Shown here: positions 11,206-22,862 of the stretch, piece after piece | Layout: every line of letters begins with the position of its first letter | Position numbering within the stretch: the stretch's first letter is position 1 | Assembly: GCF_036898095.1 (NCBI RefSeq) | Contig: NC_090745.1 | Location: forward strand, 82,149,766-82,213,765 | Origin: Palaemon carinicauda | Lineage: Eukaryota > Arthropoda > Malacostraca > Decapoda > Palaemonidae | Length of the DNA: 64,000 bases | Direction of reading: 5' to 3' | Program-made: the position numbers and the translations under genes | The notes under the pieces: generated by a model | The model's database searches: none | What the model saw: the letters and a program-made list of their open reading frames with translations, nothing else | Told to the model about the DNA's origin: nothing

Positions 11206-11232
11206 GTAGGCCATCGCTCGTAGCGGTGGCCT
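11193..11232 (+). promoter_or_regulatory. Programmed -1 ribosomal frameshift signal between gag and pol
   Basis: The heptamer A AAA AAC (11193-11199) is in phase with Gag codons AAA-AAC, the X XXY YYZ rule. The Gag stop follows four bases later (11203). After an 8-base spacer comes a stem of 10 bp: 11208-11217 (AGGCCATCGC) with 11223-11232 (GCGGTGGCCT), one U-G pair and a 5-base loop. The protease frame lies in -1 relative to gag (gag codons start at positions equal to 1 modulo 3, pol at 0). All parts of a classical -1 signal are present. Function is inferred. Confidence 0.75.
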
Positions 11233-11882
11233 CCCGTGTTTCTAATCTTTTCTTTTTACAGGATGCAGGAACGGGCGTGCGATTTTTGGTAGACACGGGT
11301 GCTTGTCGTTCTCTTTTACCAAGGAAACTCTTCAAGGCACGACGTAGTTTGTCTACATCCGCCGACGTCCGCTTGGTAGCTGCCAACGGAACTGCGATAC
11401 CCACCTACGGTTACGAGAACCTCACATTATTATTCGGAAACGGTAAATTCAATTGGAAGTTTCTCGTTACTGACGTCACAATGCTAATCCTCGGTGCGGA
11501 TTTCCTCTCTCATTTCCACCTTCTGGTCGATGTCGCCCACCGACGATTGCTCAACGCAGACTCGTACTTGTCGACACCTCTTCCACCCGCCCCCTCTAAC
11601 CTCGCTCACCACATCAGCGCACCCACGGATGCCTACGCCCACCTCCTCACGTCGTACCCGGAAGTTTTCCGTCCAGAACTTCGCCAAACGCCCACGGTTC
11701 CTGCCAAGCACGGTATTTATCACCATATCAAGACGACGGGACCCCCAGTCTTCGCAAAATTCAGACGTCTGGCACCGGAACGATTGGCAGCCGCCAAACA
11801 GACGTTCGCCGAAATGGAGGAAATGGGCCTTTGCCAAAAGGCCTCCAGCCCATGGTCGTCACCCTTACACATTGTTCTGTAG
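11199..11882 (+). pseudogene. pol: Gypsy Pol part 1: protease and start of reverse transcriptase
   Basis: Frame entered by -1 frameshifting near 11199 (an ATG at 11130 in this frame is not needed). FLVDTGACRSLLP, with catalytic Asp at 11292, is the aspartic protease flap-site motif; ILGADFL (about 11490) is the second conserved protease block. From about 11700 the sequence turns into the reverse transcriptase N-terminus (RLAPERLAAAKQTFAEM, then SSPWSSPLHIV). A TAG at 11880-11882 stops translation just before the KDGSLRPCGDYRRLN block, which follows in the same frame. A single nonsense change therefore truncates Pol before the polymerase active site. The intron-like GTAAGT...TTTTTACAG at 11202-11261 is judged coincidental because the protein reads well across it. 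Confidence 0.9.
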
Positions 11883-12825
11883 AAAGACGGCTCCCTCCGT
11901 CCGTGCGGGGATTACAGGCGCCTGAACATGCAAACAGAACCGGATCACTACCCCCTCCCAAACATTGCCGACGTGACCTCCTACCTGCACAAAGCAAAGG
12001 TTTTCTCTACGCTCGACCTCTTGAAGGGGTATTATCAGGTGCCTATGAACCCAGAAGACATCCCCAAGACCGCCATCACCACTCCGTTTGGTACATACAC
12101 CTTCAATTACTCCTCCTTTGGCCTTTATAATGCTGGGGCCACGTTTCAACGTCTCATGGATGGCATCTTAGAGGACCTCCCTTTCTGTGTATGTTATGCG
12201 GACGACATACTTGTGTTCTCTTCCTCAAAAGAGGAACACCTCCGTCACCTGCGCATTGTGCTCGACCGCCTGCAACAAAACGGCCTTGTAGTCCGGTACG
12301 ACAAGTGTACCTTTGGCGCCAACGAAGTGTCGTTCTTAGGGCACCGCATCACTCCTGAAGGAGTCCACCCCCTCCCTGAGAAGATAGCAGCCGTTCAGGA
12401 CTTCACCGTGCCCTCGACCGTCAAAGCTCTGCAGGAATTCTTGGGCATGATCAACTATTATCACCGTTTTCTGCCGGCCATTGCAGCCACTCTTGCTCCC
12501 CTCTACGCCTCCCTCAAGGGCAAGCCAAAGGACCTGAAGTGGGGTCCCCTTCAAGATGCAGCCTTCTGCAATGCAAAGAAGGCCCTATCAACTGCTGCGG
12601 CTCTCACTTTTCCTACCCCACATGCCCTTCTCCCTCTCTCCACCGATGCCGGCGACGTCGCTATTGGTGCAGTACTCGAGCAGGTGGTCAAGGGCTCGCT
12701 CTGCCCATTGGCCTTTTTCAGCAGAAAACTGTCCAAGGCAGAATCGGGTTATTCTACCTTCGATCGAGAATTGCTGGCGGTGCACTTGGCTGTCCGTCAC
12801 TTTCTTCATTTCTTAGAAGGTCGCC
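11883..12825 (+). pseudogene. pol: Gypsy Pol part 2: reverse transcriptase and RNase H start
   Basis: Same frame as part 1 after the stop. Visible RT blocks: KDGSLRPCGDYRRLN, FSTLDLLKGYYQVPM, TPFGTYTF, FGLYNAGATFQRLMD and the catalytic YADD (12195-12206), then FLGHRITPEGVHPLPEKI (thumb). RNase H begins with LSTDAGDVAIGAVLEQ (catalytic Asp) and ends here at FDRELLAVHLAVRHFLHFLEG. Near 12822-12828 one base appears to be missing: downstream RNase H/integrase homology continues in the other frame. The frame read straight on becomes nonsense until 13259. Role in an intact element: copying element RNA into DNA in cytoplasmic particles. Confidence 0.92.
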
Positions 12826-14209
12826 CTTCGTCATTCGCACAGACCACATGCCTCTGGTGCACGCCTTCACTCGACAGTCTGACGCCTGGTCCGCCCGTCA
12901 ACGTCGACATCTCTCCGCTGTGGCTGAATACAATTGCACCCTTCAATACGTCCCTGGGAAAATTAATCCCGTTGCCGATGCCCTGTCAAGAAACACGTTG
13001 GCTGCCGTTCAACTGGGATTGGATTACAACGCCCTGGCTGAAGCCCAACGACAGGATCCAGAGTATCAAGCATGTAGGACATCCTGCACGTCCCTCCGTT
13101 GGGAAGACTTTCCCCTCGAAGACTCCAACACCACCCTCCTCTGTGACGTCAGTACTGGAAGACCGCGACCTTGGATTCTTGCTCCCATGCGACGGCAGGT
13201 GTTTGATTTCATTCACAGCCTTTCACATCCCTCGTGCCGTTCTACTGCACAGCTGCTGAAGGCAAAGTTCATTTGGCACGGCCTTTCTAAGGATGCTAAG
13301 GATTGGGTCCGCGCCTGTACTTCTTGCCAAACTTCCAAAGTACATCGACACACGGATTCAGGAGTGGGCACCTTTCCTCAACCTCAGCGTCGTTTCACAC
13401 ACATTCACATCGACGTTGTAGGCTCCCTACCTACATCACAAGGACATCGTTACCTGTTTACCGTCATCGACCGCTCCACTCGTTGGCCTGAAGCCATTCC
13501 CATGGAAACTGCAACGTCCGCCTCATGTACATCTGCCTTACTCTCTGGATGGATTTCAAGATTTGGTATCCCTGAGCATATTACTTTTGACAGGGGAACC
13601 ACTTTCACCTCTCAATTGTGGACATCATTAGCGAATCTCCTGGGCATCACCCTACATCAGACAACGGCCTACAACCCCGCTGCCAATGGAATGGTTGAAC
13701 GTTTTCATCGCACCCTCAAAGCAGCTTTGATGTCCCGCTGCAAGGATTGCAACTGGTTTACTCAGCTTACCTGGGTCCTCCTTGGACTAAGGACCACTCC
13801 TAAAGACGCCCTCGATGTCTCGGCAGCTGAAATGGTGTATGGCGACCCGTTGGTCGTCCCTGCCGAATTTTTTCCTTCTACAACCTCCTCCGACGATCTC
13901 CAGCGCATACGTCACATCGTGGGAAAATCTACTCCATACCGCCAGACTTACAAGCCCCCAGCGAAGCATCACATACCAACAGACTTGCATTCTGCAACGC
14001 ACGTCTTCCTGCGCAACGACACTACCAAACCACCGCTAACGCCCCCTTACACGGGCCCTTTCCTTGTGATCTGACGCAGTCCGAAAGTATTCCTACTAAA
14101 CATTCGTGGCAAAGAAGACTGGGTCTCCATTGATCATCTAAAACCTGCTTATCTACTGCCAGATGACCCGCCTACAGTTCGTCTCTCTAGATCAGGGCGC
14201 CCTATTTAA
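12826..14209 (+). pseudogene. pol: Gypsy Pol part 3: RNase H end and integrase
   Basis: Open in frame 2 from the shift to TGA at 14072-14074. RNase H end: FVIRTDHMPL and the VADALSR connection. Integrase: an HHCC zinc domain (His at 13214 and 13226, CTSC near 13316-13327) and a catalytic triad with Asp at 13412 (HIDVVG), Asp at 13589 (TFDRG) and Glu at 13697 (GMVERFH), the last two 35 residues apart (DD35E). The chain would continue in frame past the TGA to TAA at 14207-14209 with the conserved GKEDWVSIDHLKPAYLL end, so the TGA is a second nonsense lesion. The related copy at 44 kb has TGG at the equivalent place. Role in an intact element: inserting the DNA copy in the nucleus. Confidence 0.92.
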
Positions 14210-14230
14210 CATGTACAGTATGTCATTTTT

Positions 14231-14243
14231 AGGGGGGGAGCCA
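14231..14243 (+). promoter_or_regulatory. Polypurine tract
   Basis: AGGGGGGGAGCCA just before the 3' LTR; it would prime plus-strand DNA synthesis. The fragment at 44 kb has a matching TAGGGGGTGCCA at its LTR edge. Confidence 0.8.
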
Positions 14244-14498
14244 TGTACCAACCGTGTGTCACACGATCGTACATAAATTATTTTGTATAGATTATGCTTG
14301 TATCTGCGCTCTTCCCTCGCACTAAAAAGAACCAGAACAAACATGTCTATGTGTCGCCTATGTAACATTGTCATTTCTCGAACATGTATTTTCCTGTTGC
14401 ATTGAGGTTTTGTATATAAAGGAGAGTGTTCTTTAATAATACTACTCAGTTGATTGCTTCCTGCCTTTGAGTCCTAACCTTTCTCTCGGCCCGTCACA
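14244..14498 (+). repeat. 3' LTR of the Gypsy element
   Basis: 255 bp, TGTACCAACC...CCCGTCACA, three substitutions from the 5' LTR (98.8% identity by eye). It is followed by AGGT, the second target-site copy. Confidence 0.97.
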
Positions 14499-14652
14499 AG
14501 GTAAACCTACAGACTCCCCTAAAATCCGCCATCCTTAGCTCACAGGGATGATGAGGTTGCAGACACTACAATAAACTATGGAGCTCAAGCGGTCTTGAAC
14601 CCCCATCCAGCAGATAGCCAGACAATGACGTTTCCAATAGGTTACCACAACT
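14499..14652 (-). mobile_element. tRNA-derived SINE, copy S3, right part
   Basis: It continues the SINE cut at 10070: GTAAACCTACAGACTCC, CATCCTTAGCTCACAGGGATG, GGTTGCAGACAC, GTCTTGAACCCC (box B side) and ATAGGTTACCACAAC (box A/head side), all in reverse orientation. Confidence 0.85.
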
Positions 14653-15053
14653 GATGCTGTTCAATGGTTTTATTGTCGATGTTCGCTCATATGAATTATA
14701 AAATAACTCATATCAAAGAGTTATATGGCATTGGTTCATAGTATTCTTCTTGACCTTCTCCTAACTCGACTCTTTCAGTATAGGAGAATGAATGTTCAGA
14801 AGCGAAATGCTCTCTGATTAGTCAAAGCTACTGAATGGATCATTCTCATTTTTTGTCCCTCATCCTTTGGGTTGAATTATTCATAGATTATTTTCAATTT
14901 TTTGTACCTTATCTTTGGAGCTGAGCTGTTCATGGATTATTTAACATTTTCTGTATATTATCCTTGATAAAGTGATAAAGCCTAGTTTTGATTTCCTTGA
15001 AGTAATATGAGTATATAATTGAACACTATTTAACGCGGGTTAAAGGAGGAGGG

Positions 15054-15057
<4 letters not shown>
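14653..15057. other. Unassigned AT-rich DNA
   Basis: A weak direct repeat (ATTCATAGATTATTTTCAATTT / GTTCATGGATTATTTAACATTT, around 14877-14950) is the only structure seen. Confidence 0.4.

Positions 15058-15132
<75 letters not shown>
15058..15132. repeat. (TA)n microsatellite
   Basis: About 37 TA units. Confidence 0.98.
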
Positions 15133-15135
<3 letters not shown>

Positions 15136-15720
15136 TTTATGTTTTTATTGAAAACTTTAATCATTGTAAATATTCTCTTTTTTAAAAACATTAATCCACC
15201 CAGCCAACGAACTCACCTATCTTCTATCCTAACGGATCCTATAAATTTTTTTTTTCTCGAAACCCCATCAAGAAAATTTCCACGAATCATATTGATATTT
15301 TAAATCTACCTTTCAGTGTAAACATGGGCCTACTTCTTCAAAAATTCCTCGAAAACCCGGACCCCTTACCCACCCTCGAGAAGCCGACTCGCCTTTCCCA
15401 CACGGGAGACGAGAGAGAGAGAGAGAGGTATGGACACCGGCATTGCAGTATTTTCGAGAGGAAATGCAATTTCATTCTGCATTCAGTTGGTCATGGCAGT
15501 CGCTCGAGTGACGTAAAATAGACGGAAAAGCGACGGATGAAATGTTGCTATGTTTGTTGCGGAGTTATGGAAGCTGGCCGTCTGGAAGTTCCAAATCACT
15601 TTTTCTTTACGAGATAATTCTTTCTTTTTGAGGTGGGATATGAAAGAAAGTTGAGATTCATTATGGATATGCGTGGGCCGAATCATATTCTTCCTCTTAG
15701 CTTGAGATTTTTCTATTTTT
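15133..15720. other. Unassigned DNA with a GC-richer patch
   Basis: 15324-15480 is richer in C than its surroundings and open for 65 codons, preceded by an acceptor-like CTTTCAG. It ends in a short GA repeat and has no donor. An untranslated or lineage-specific exon is possible but not supported. Confidence 0.3.
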
Positions 15721-16135
15721 ACCCCCACCAACGAAGTTGTGAGGAGGATTTGTATTCGCTTCTGTGTGTTTGTTTGTCCGTTTGTTTGTTTGTTTGTTTT
15801 AGAACAACTTTCTGGCCACAATTTTACTCATATATTTATGAGACTTTCAGGGATTAATAAATATTTTGAGACGTGAAAGTGATTCAATTTTGAAAGTCAC
15901 AGGACAAAGGTCAAGGTCAAGGTGGAGCAAAAGATTGACCAAGTTCGGACATGGTTGTCACACAAACTTAAAGCTTGCCTCTACCCCACGGGTCATGCAG
16001 ACTAACAGTTTATTGCTATGACTGCCTGGCCTAATGGGAACGTTAAAATAGTTCATAGGTCCCAATGAAATTCAAGCTGATTTCAAGAAATATGCTATTG
16101 TGGCGGAGGTCTGCACCCTGAGAGTGGTTTTCTAG
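15721..16135 (+). mobile_element. MITE-like repeat family M, copy D (subtype 2)
   Basis: It starts ACCCCCACCAACGAAGTTG (a changed ACCTCCGCC end), contains CTTTCTGGCCACAATTTTAC and GCTTGCCTCTACCCCACGGG as in copy B, and ends GGCGGAGGTCTGCACCCTGA...TTTTCTAGT. It also holds GACTGCCTGGCCTAATGGGAACG, which copy B lacks. Confidence 0.6.
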
Positions 16136-16796
16136 TATTTTAATTTTCTTGGTTGAAATATTTTTTGCCAAAATTCACTTCTTGAAATCAATTGTAAGTC
16201 GGCCTTTTTTTCAGATAACTACTTTTAATTATTCAATATTTGGATGGAAGTTTCTGATACATAATTAATTCTCCAAGTAGATGTTTTGTTTAGAGTTTCC
16301 AAAAAACAATTATTTGGCAAATTAATTAATTTCTTTCTTCTGGGTTTGTTAATTTTTTCCCATATACGTTTATCATTTATCTTAGATTATCCGATTAACC
16401 TCATTTTTGTAATTATAGGATAAAAATATTGATAATATGCTTCATGAATTTCGATACGGTATTCATTTATTTGAGTTAATAACTTCGTAATCCCTGTGTT
16501 TTATTAATTTGATAACGTTATTTTTATTTACCAGTATTCTGTTATTGTTTTACGTAATTTTGCTGATGTTTTTAATAGTCTCTACACATAAAGCGTATTT
16601 CTTCTTTTTTGTGGGTGTTCTTTTTCCTTCTTGATCAGTATGGACTTTGTATTTGTAGTGTAAAACATTTATACCTTTCAGTCTTAGAAGTAATATGCAG
16701 AGCTGCATTGATATTAAAGGTATAACAGTTTTTCCTTAGTATATATAGGACCTTCTGTGTAGAAGTGGTAGAATATTTGCTGAAAATTTATCTTTA

Positions 16797-17243
16797 CTCC
16801 GATGATTTTTTTCCTCACTCCGAAATAGATTTTTTCTTCATCCCGAGAAGGATTTATTTATCACTCGGAGGACAATTTTTCCTTAATCAGAGAAGGATTT
16901 ATTTATCACTCGGAGAACAATTTTTCCTTAATCCGAGAAGGATTTTTTTCCTAACCTCGAGGAGGATTTTTTTCCTAACCTCGAAAAGGATTTTTTCCTA
17001 ACCTCGAGAGGGATTTTTTTCCTCACCTCTTGAAGAATTTTTCCTCACTCCAATTATATCTTTTCTCATCTCGAGAAGGATTTTTTCCTCACCTCGAGAA
17101 GGAATTTTTTTTTCACTCCGAGATAGATTTTTCTTCACTTTGAGAAAGATTATTTTCTCTTTATTTTTTCCACACCTCGAGAAGGATTCTTTCCTCACTC
17201 CGAGAATTTTTTCCCCCTGCGCGAAGGATTTCTTCCTGACTTA
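16797..17243 (+). repeat. Minisatellite, ~22-37-bp unit with CTCGAGAAGGATTTTTTCCT core
   Basis: At least 14 irregular units built on CTC(C/G)GAGAAGGATTTTTTCCTCA. Near 16845-16935 two longer units add TTATTTATCACTCGGAG. Open frames on both strands here (RRIFF-, SRGEEK-type) arise from the repeat. Confidence 0.85.
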
Positions 17244-19084
17244 GGATTTGTGTAATAATATGAATTCAAGAGAAAACTACCATAACTTGACAATTTCACA
17301 TGAATAAATATGCATAATTTGTATTGCATATACTGCATGTGATGTAACTGAAAATATAACCGCTGCCGAGAAAATTTCTTTTCAAGAAAGCTTATTTCGG
17401 AGTTTTTAAAACCATGAAAAAAAAAATTGACCATAATGCTGGTGGCTAGATATGAAGTCTATTGTGTATTTAAAGCATTTAGGATATAATTGGCTTGTGA
17501 TTAATTTCGAAGACAAAAACATAGGTAATAGAAGATGGTTTTGAGTTATATATTTGTAGTCATTCGAAACGTTTTTTTATTTTTTTTTTTTATTTGAATC
17601 TTTCATAAGTTTTAAAATGTTTGCATGTAACTACAGTTTAACATAACTGGAGGCAAATAGGTAGACAATTATGGGGCATTTTTACATCATCCTGCTCATA
17701 TTTTTTTGGAAACTGCTATTCCAGCTATACTGTATCACTTTTATATTCTCCAAACAATGCCTTACTATATTTGATTTGACTATATGATTATGGCCCAAGA
17801 GTTATATTTGTATCTAATGTCACTTCGTAATTTCCCTTCGTAACTTAGCAACAGTACAGAACTACGTATAAATTTGTAATTTGTATGGCATATTCAATTT
17901 TGTGCTCTCAGTAACTAAGGCACTCATCTAAAATCTAGTAATTGTGATAACGAAATGGTTTATCTAGGTTAACCCTGTTTTACCTTATATGAGAAAAGCC
18001 TTTGAAATTGAATGCAGTATATTGTCTTTGTTTACAGGATTCAGTGTAACATAAATCTGCAATTCTTACGCCTTTGTCTCTCTAATCAATAAAATGAAAT
18101 AAAGTAGCCGATAAACATCCCATATAAGTCAAAGGCATTGTTAGCGCAGTGGAAAGGTGACTAATATGACAGAACATCGATTTCTTTTATCAGGACCCTC
18201 AGAGAATCGATCAAATGGTGGTAGTTCTCTTTGGTCTTGTCTGTTTGATATTACAAAAGGGAATAAAACGATTTTTTTGCTTTATTCTAAATTATATTTA
18301 ATGATATATTTTTGTACCGTTGTTTTGAATAACTAACTTTTCATTATTTTTTATATTGTAGAAATAAGCCTTGTGGCCATCAAGTTTTTAAAAAAGGATT
18401 TTTTTTTCTTTTCTTCTAGGTTCTACCAATACCTAAATTCAGTATTTTAAGGGAATGATTACAATTTATTCGCAGGACTTTCAGTTGCACAATTTTTGAA
18501 GTGAAATATGGGTAAAAAGCACCCTAGATTTATAAACTACATGCTTGTTGAAAGTTATTTATACTGAAACCTAATAGAATTCCACTGTTCCTGTGAGATG
18601 ACTGTTAGAAAGTTATAATGAACTAATTGTAAGTTTAAGTGGTAGTTTCTTAAGAGTGTCCCTGTATTGATATGGTTTTATTCACCTAACGTTTAGGATA
18701 ATTCCTTTAGATTCTGAAATCGATAACACCCCTTTGAGACTGAAACTTGTCACTTTGTGTGGGATCCCTTATTTAAATTTTAACAACTGTATGTTTGAAT
18801 CTATTTATGGATTTTGGATATCCAACACGCTAAAACATCGCACAATTACTGCACTGATGAATATTTTTAGTTTTGCAAAATCATGTGGTGAACTGTGGAA
18901 CAACTGAGGCAAGTCAACAGTTCCTAGTTACTCCAAGTGATTTTGCAAGGCAGAAGGACGCACACGGATTTGCCATTTATGTTGTAGTTGATAGGATGTA
19001 TGTTGGATGGGAATAATCTTACTTTCATAGCGGTCCACTGTGTTCACCGCTTGTATGACAACCGTTTTCATTTTCTACGGGAGA

Positions 19085-19086
<2 letters not shown>
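17244..19086. other. Unassigned AT-rich DNA
   Basis: About 1.8 kb with no recognised exon, RNA gene or transposon. Acceptor-like TTTACAG at 18038 is followed by stops in all frames. Confidence 0.45.

Positions 19087-19158
<72 letters not shown>
19087..19158. repeat. (CT)n microsatellite
   Basis: About 36 CT units. Confidence 0.98.
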
Positions 19159-19161
<3 letters not shown>

Positions 19162-19418
19162 TGTAAGTGCCTTTGTTATTTGGACTTCATTATTCAGAAA
19201 GTAGTTTCAAGTACTTATTGGGTAAGACGAGGTAAATTATTTATATTTGAATTACTTTTTTTTTCATATAGAAGTAATTTCATTATGCATTTTGTATTTC
19301 TAATGTCTATTAACTTTTTTTTTTTAATTCCCGTGTTATTATCCTCTCGTATTTCTCCCATCCAAACCATGTCCCCTTCTCGCTGCCACCATCAATATAT
19401 TCTCAAATTGTTTTTCAG

Positions 19419-19602
19419 GGTTGTGGTAGCCTTTGGAAACGTCCGCTCAAGATCGATAGTTTTTTTATAGTGTCTATAACCTCGAAATCCTTATGTGCTA
19501 GGGATAGGGGCTTTGGGATAGCCGCTGGTCATATAGTCAGTCTCTAGGGCATGTCACTGTCGCTCGCCTTTTCCGTTCGTGAATAACCTTTAACCCTTTA
19601 TA
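19419..19602 (+). mobile_element. tRNA-derived SINE, copy S4 (diverged)
   Basis: GTTGTGGTAGCCTTTGGAAACG matches the SINE head. GTGCTAGGGATAGGGGCTTTGG, GTCATATAGTCAGTCTCTAGGGCA, TGTCACTGTCGCTCGCC and the CCTTTAACCC tail match the body and end. It is shortened in the middle relative to S1. Confidence 0.7.
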
Positions 19603-19765
19603 GAAGAGGGACTAACAAAAAACCTATGATTTTAAGGGGTTGAAGAAGTGTCCGAAGATACTCTCTTTAGATACGGGATGATTAATACTTTACCGATAAT
19701 CGAGTAGGTATCTGTAGCGAAACTGTTTTTGACGAACCCCCAGTGCTGTGTGATAGACGGTTTCT

Positions 19766-19807
19766 TCTCCTTCTCCTTCTTCTTCTTCTTCTTCTTCTTC
19801 TTCTTCT
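19766..19807. repeat. (TTC)n microsatellite
   Basis: About 14 CTT/TTC units. The poly-arginine frame on the minus strand is an artefact. Confidence 0.95.
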
Positions 19808-20116
19808 AGCTTGCATCAGTATGAATGTAATTAGTTCATCAGCCTGAATCATCAAGGTCTCCATAATTGAATATTATTGTAACGATGATAGTAATTGTAA
19901 GTACACGGTCATCCTGCAAACACGGGCTATAATCATATGGTTCAGTACAATAAGACAAGCGAGTAGAAACACAGTTTTATCTGCCTGGGTATGAAACTGG
20001 CAACATGAATCTATTGTATTGAATAATTTAGATCATAGAATTAATGTTTTGATTCCATGTACCAGGCTAAGACATTTACCTGTATTTTCCCCTGACGCAA
20101 TGTGTTTTCATCTCAG

Positions 20117-20285
20117 GCGATACCCCCGCGTCGTGTACTCGATGCTTCGTCAGAGCGAGGACGAGCCAGAAGACGTCCTGGGCGAGATCCTCATCAACAT
20201 AGGTCTGGCGGATCCCGAGGATGCCCGGCCGCTCACGCCCTCTTCCTCGGAGACCTCCGAGTCACCCCAGCCGTCCGAACAAGAG
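20117..20285 (+). CDS. Predicted internal exon of an unrecognised gene (gene P, exon n-2)
   Basis: A GC-rich island in AT-rich DNA, preceded by a good acceptor (TTTTCATCTCAG). After one base completing a codon it encodes 56 residues beginning RYPRVVYSMLRQSEDEPEDV, then LGEILINIGLADPED and a Ser/Pro/Glu-rich tail ending QPSEQE. The first half looks like a short amphipathic helix region; the second is disordered. I do not recognise the family. It ends in phase 0 at GAG|GTTCGA, a poor donor. If that site is not used, the frame stops three codons on (TAA at 20292-20294) and this would be a terminal exon. The next exon downstream also starts in phase 0, which favours splicing. Upstream exons were not found. 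Confidence 0.6.
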
Positions 20286-20974
20286 GTTCGATAATATCGA
20301 TTCAAAAAGGAAGTCAATATCGCATGCTTTGACGTACTAACCCTTTCACTTCTCCCGGCTACCGCTTATAGTGCACCTGATCCTCTTTTGTTTCCCTCCT
20401 GCTTTTGTGAATATGCTTTGGCTATGCTTGTAAATATCTGTGGGATTGCAAGGCTTTGACTTTGCTCCCTCTGTCACCTTCCCCCCCCCCTTTCCACAGG
20501 GAAGAGATTTAATCCTTTGTTCTACCTGTGCACAATTACCATTTTGCATGGTTGTTTGTTTAATTGTTTACCAGTTCATTTTTTACGTCGTTCATTGTGC
20601 TCTTCTAATTCATTACGCCCGGATCGTGTAAGATCTTGCAATGTTTTGAAAGAAATATTTGTTGATAATTATGAATTGTTTTAATCGGTGCAGTTTATAT
20701 TTTTCCTAATTAGAGTATGCATATTGATTAAGACTTCTAAAACGATTAATATTGGTTATTAGTTGTTTTTTGTAAAAAATTAGTAACTTATTTCCGCCCT
20801 TTTCAATAAATCTTTCAATCTTCGCTCGGAAAGTATCCAAAAGATATGAACATGTTAGCGAAGTTAGAACATATCTGCTTTAAGCTGTAGTGATGTTTTT
20901 GTATGTGGTTCCACGCTGGCATCCATTTGGTCTATCTCGTTATTGTTCAATTTGGCCATCATTTGATTTTGAAT
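20286..20974. other. Predicted intron sequence, nothing recognised
   Basis: First part of the 4.5-kb predicted intron. It contains a 10-base C run near 20480. No other exon recognised. Confidence 0.35.
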
Positions 20975-21350
20975 AATTTTGCATCCTCTTTTATCTGGAG
21001 ATTTTAATACATAATTGTTGAATGCAAATTCCTTTCACCATGCTTAATGTATGTAAATAATTCAATAACAAAATCATACCTCATACTTTAATAGCAAATT
21101 TTGAATGAATTCCTTTTGTAAAACCATCCATGTTTTGTCATAATATGATTTTCAATCTTTTGTGCATCGTTTGTATGGAAACTTCAATTACTGATTGTTG
21201 CATGTATATTTCTTTACCTATGCCCATATGTATGTAGATATTTTATTGAGAAAATCACCCTTCATACTTTAATAGCAGAATCTAAATGAACCCCTTTTTG
21301 TGAAAACCTCCACGATATTATCTGCATCATACATTTTACATGGAAACATC
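20975..21350. repeat. Two diverged ~185-bp tandem copies
   Basis: Shared phrases occur in the same order in both halves: CATACTTTAATAGCA (21082, 21265), TAATGTATGTAAATA / CATATGTATGTAGATA, TTTTGT(A/G)AAAACC and GCATC.TTT..TGGA. An old duplication inside the predicted intron. Confidence 0.6.
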
Positions 21351-22030
21351 ATTTGCAACCTGTCGAACCATCCCACACACACTGCGCCATACACATGCTC
21401 AGGTGCTTACTAGATATTAAATTCTTTCTATTCAATCATCATCTTAACGCCATCCATTTAACCCGTTTTTACGGTTATATTCTCCTTTCTCCAAATGATT
21501 ATCATATATATGTACTTCACCTTAATATCATTATCTCTTCTTGTTGCATGACCTAACTATTTCGAGATACTCTATTACCACATCTCAGCAATTTTAGATT
21601 TCGCAACATTTCAGTTCTTGTCATACTGCAATCACGGTATTATGCAATCAGTTCTTTCACACAGCTTCAACATTTTTTCTTTCATTTATATTCAAGATTC
21701 ACTTCTCACTTTCACTTTCCCAAACAAAACAAATCTCGTACAAATGCCTACTTCATTTCTTGCTCAAACGAAACTATCCCTTTTGTTTTTCCACAAACTA
21801 TCCCTTCTATTCTCCCACCATCCATATTGGCATTCATTGTCCTTCTTTGCTTGTGATGCTCAATTTTTAATTTTGTTTTTGCAAATTCTTTCAAACGCTT
21901 CTAATCCTTTTTTGTAATTTCCCTTCTATTTATATATTTTTACTGTGATATCTGTAAGTATCATCCACCTCACAGTTCATTTATAATACATTTTTGTATT
22001 TTATAACATACATGTGTATATATCATATAT
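21351..22030. other. Predicted intron sequence, nothing recognised
   Basis: AT-rich and pyrimidine-rich DNA. The frame at 21618-21917 is F/L/S-rich and probably chance. Confidence 0.35.

Positions 22031-22862
<832 letters not shown>

Larger units (their letters stand above)
10071..14498 (+). mobile_element. Ty3/Gypsy LTR retrotransposon, 4,428 bp, nearly complete
   Basis: LTRs of exactly 255 bp begin TG and end CA and differ at three positions. Direct AGGT copies (10067-10070, 14499-14502) are the target duplication. Internal parts in order: primer-binding site, gag, protease, reverse transcriptase, RNase H, integrase, polypurine tract. The order with integrase last is the Ty3/Gypsy (Metaviridae) order. 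There is no envelope-like frame. The DTGA, YADD and DD35E motifs are all visible. Pol is broken at three places, so this copy cannot make a complete Pol, although its near-identical LTRs indicate recent arrival. It inserted into SINE copy S3. Confidence 0.97.

Noticed and set aside
11202..11261. Intron-like segment in the Gypsy element (GTAAGT ... CTTTTTACAG)
   Set aside because: The pol frame reads across it with family-typical protein sequence leading to the DTGA protease motif, and the region doubles as the frameshift stem-loop.
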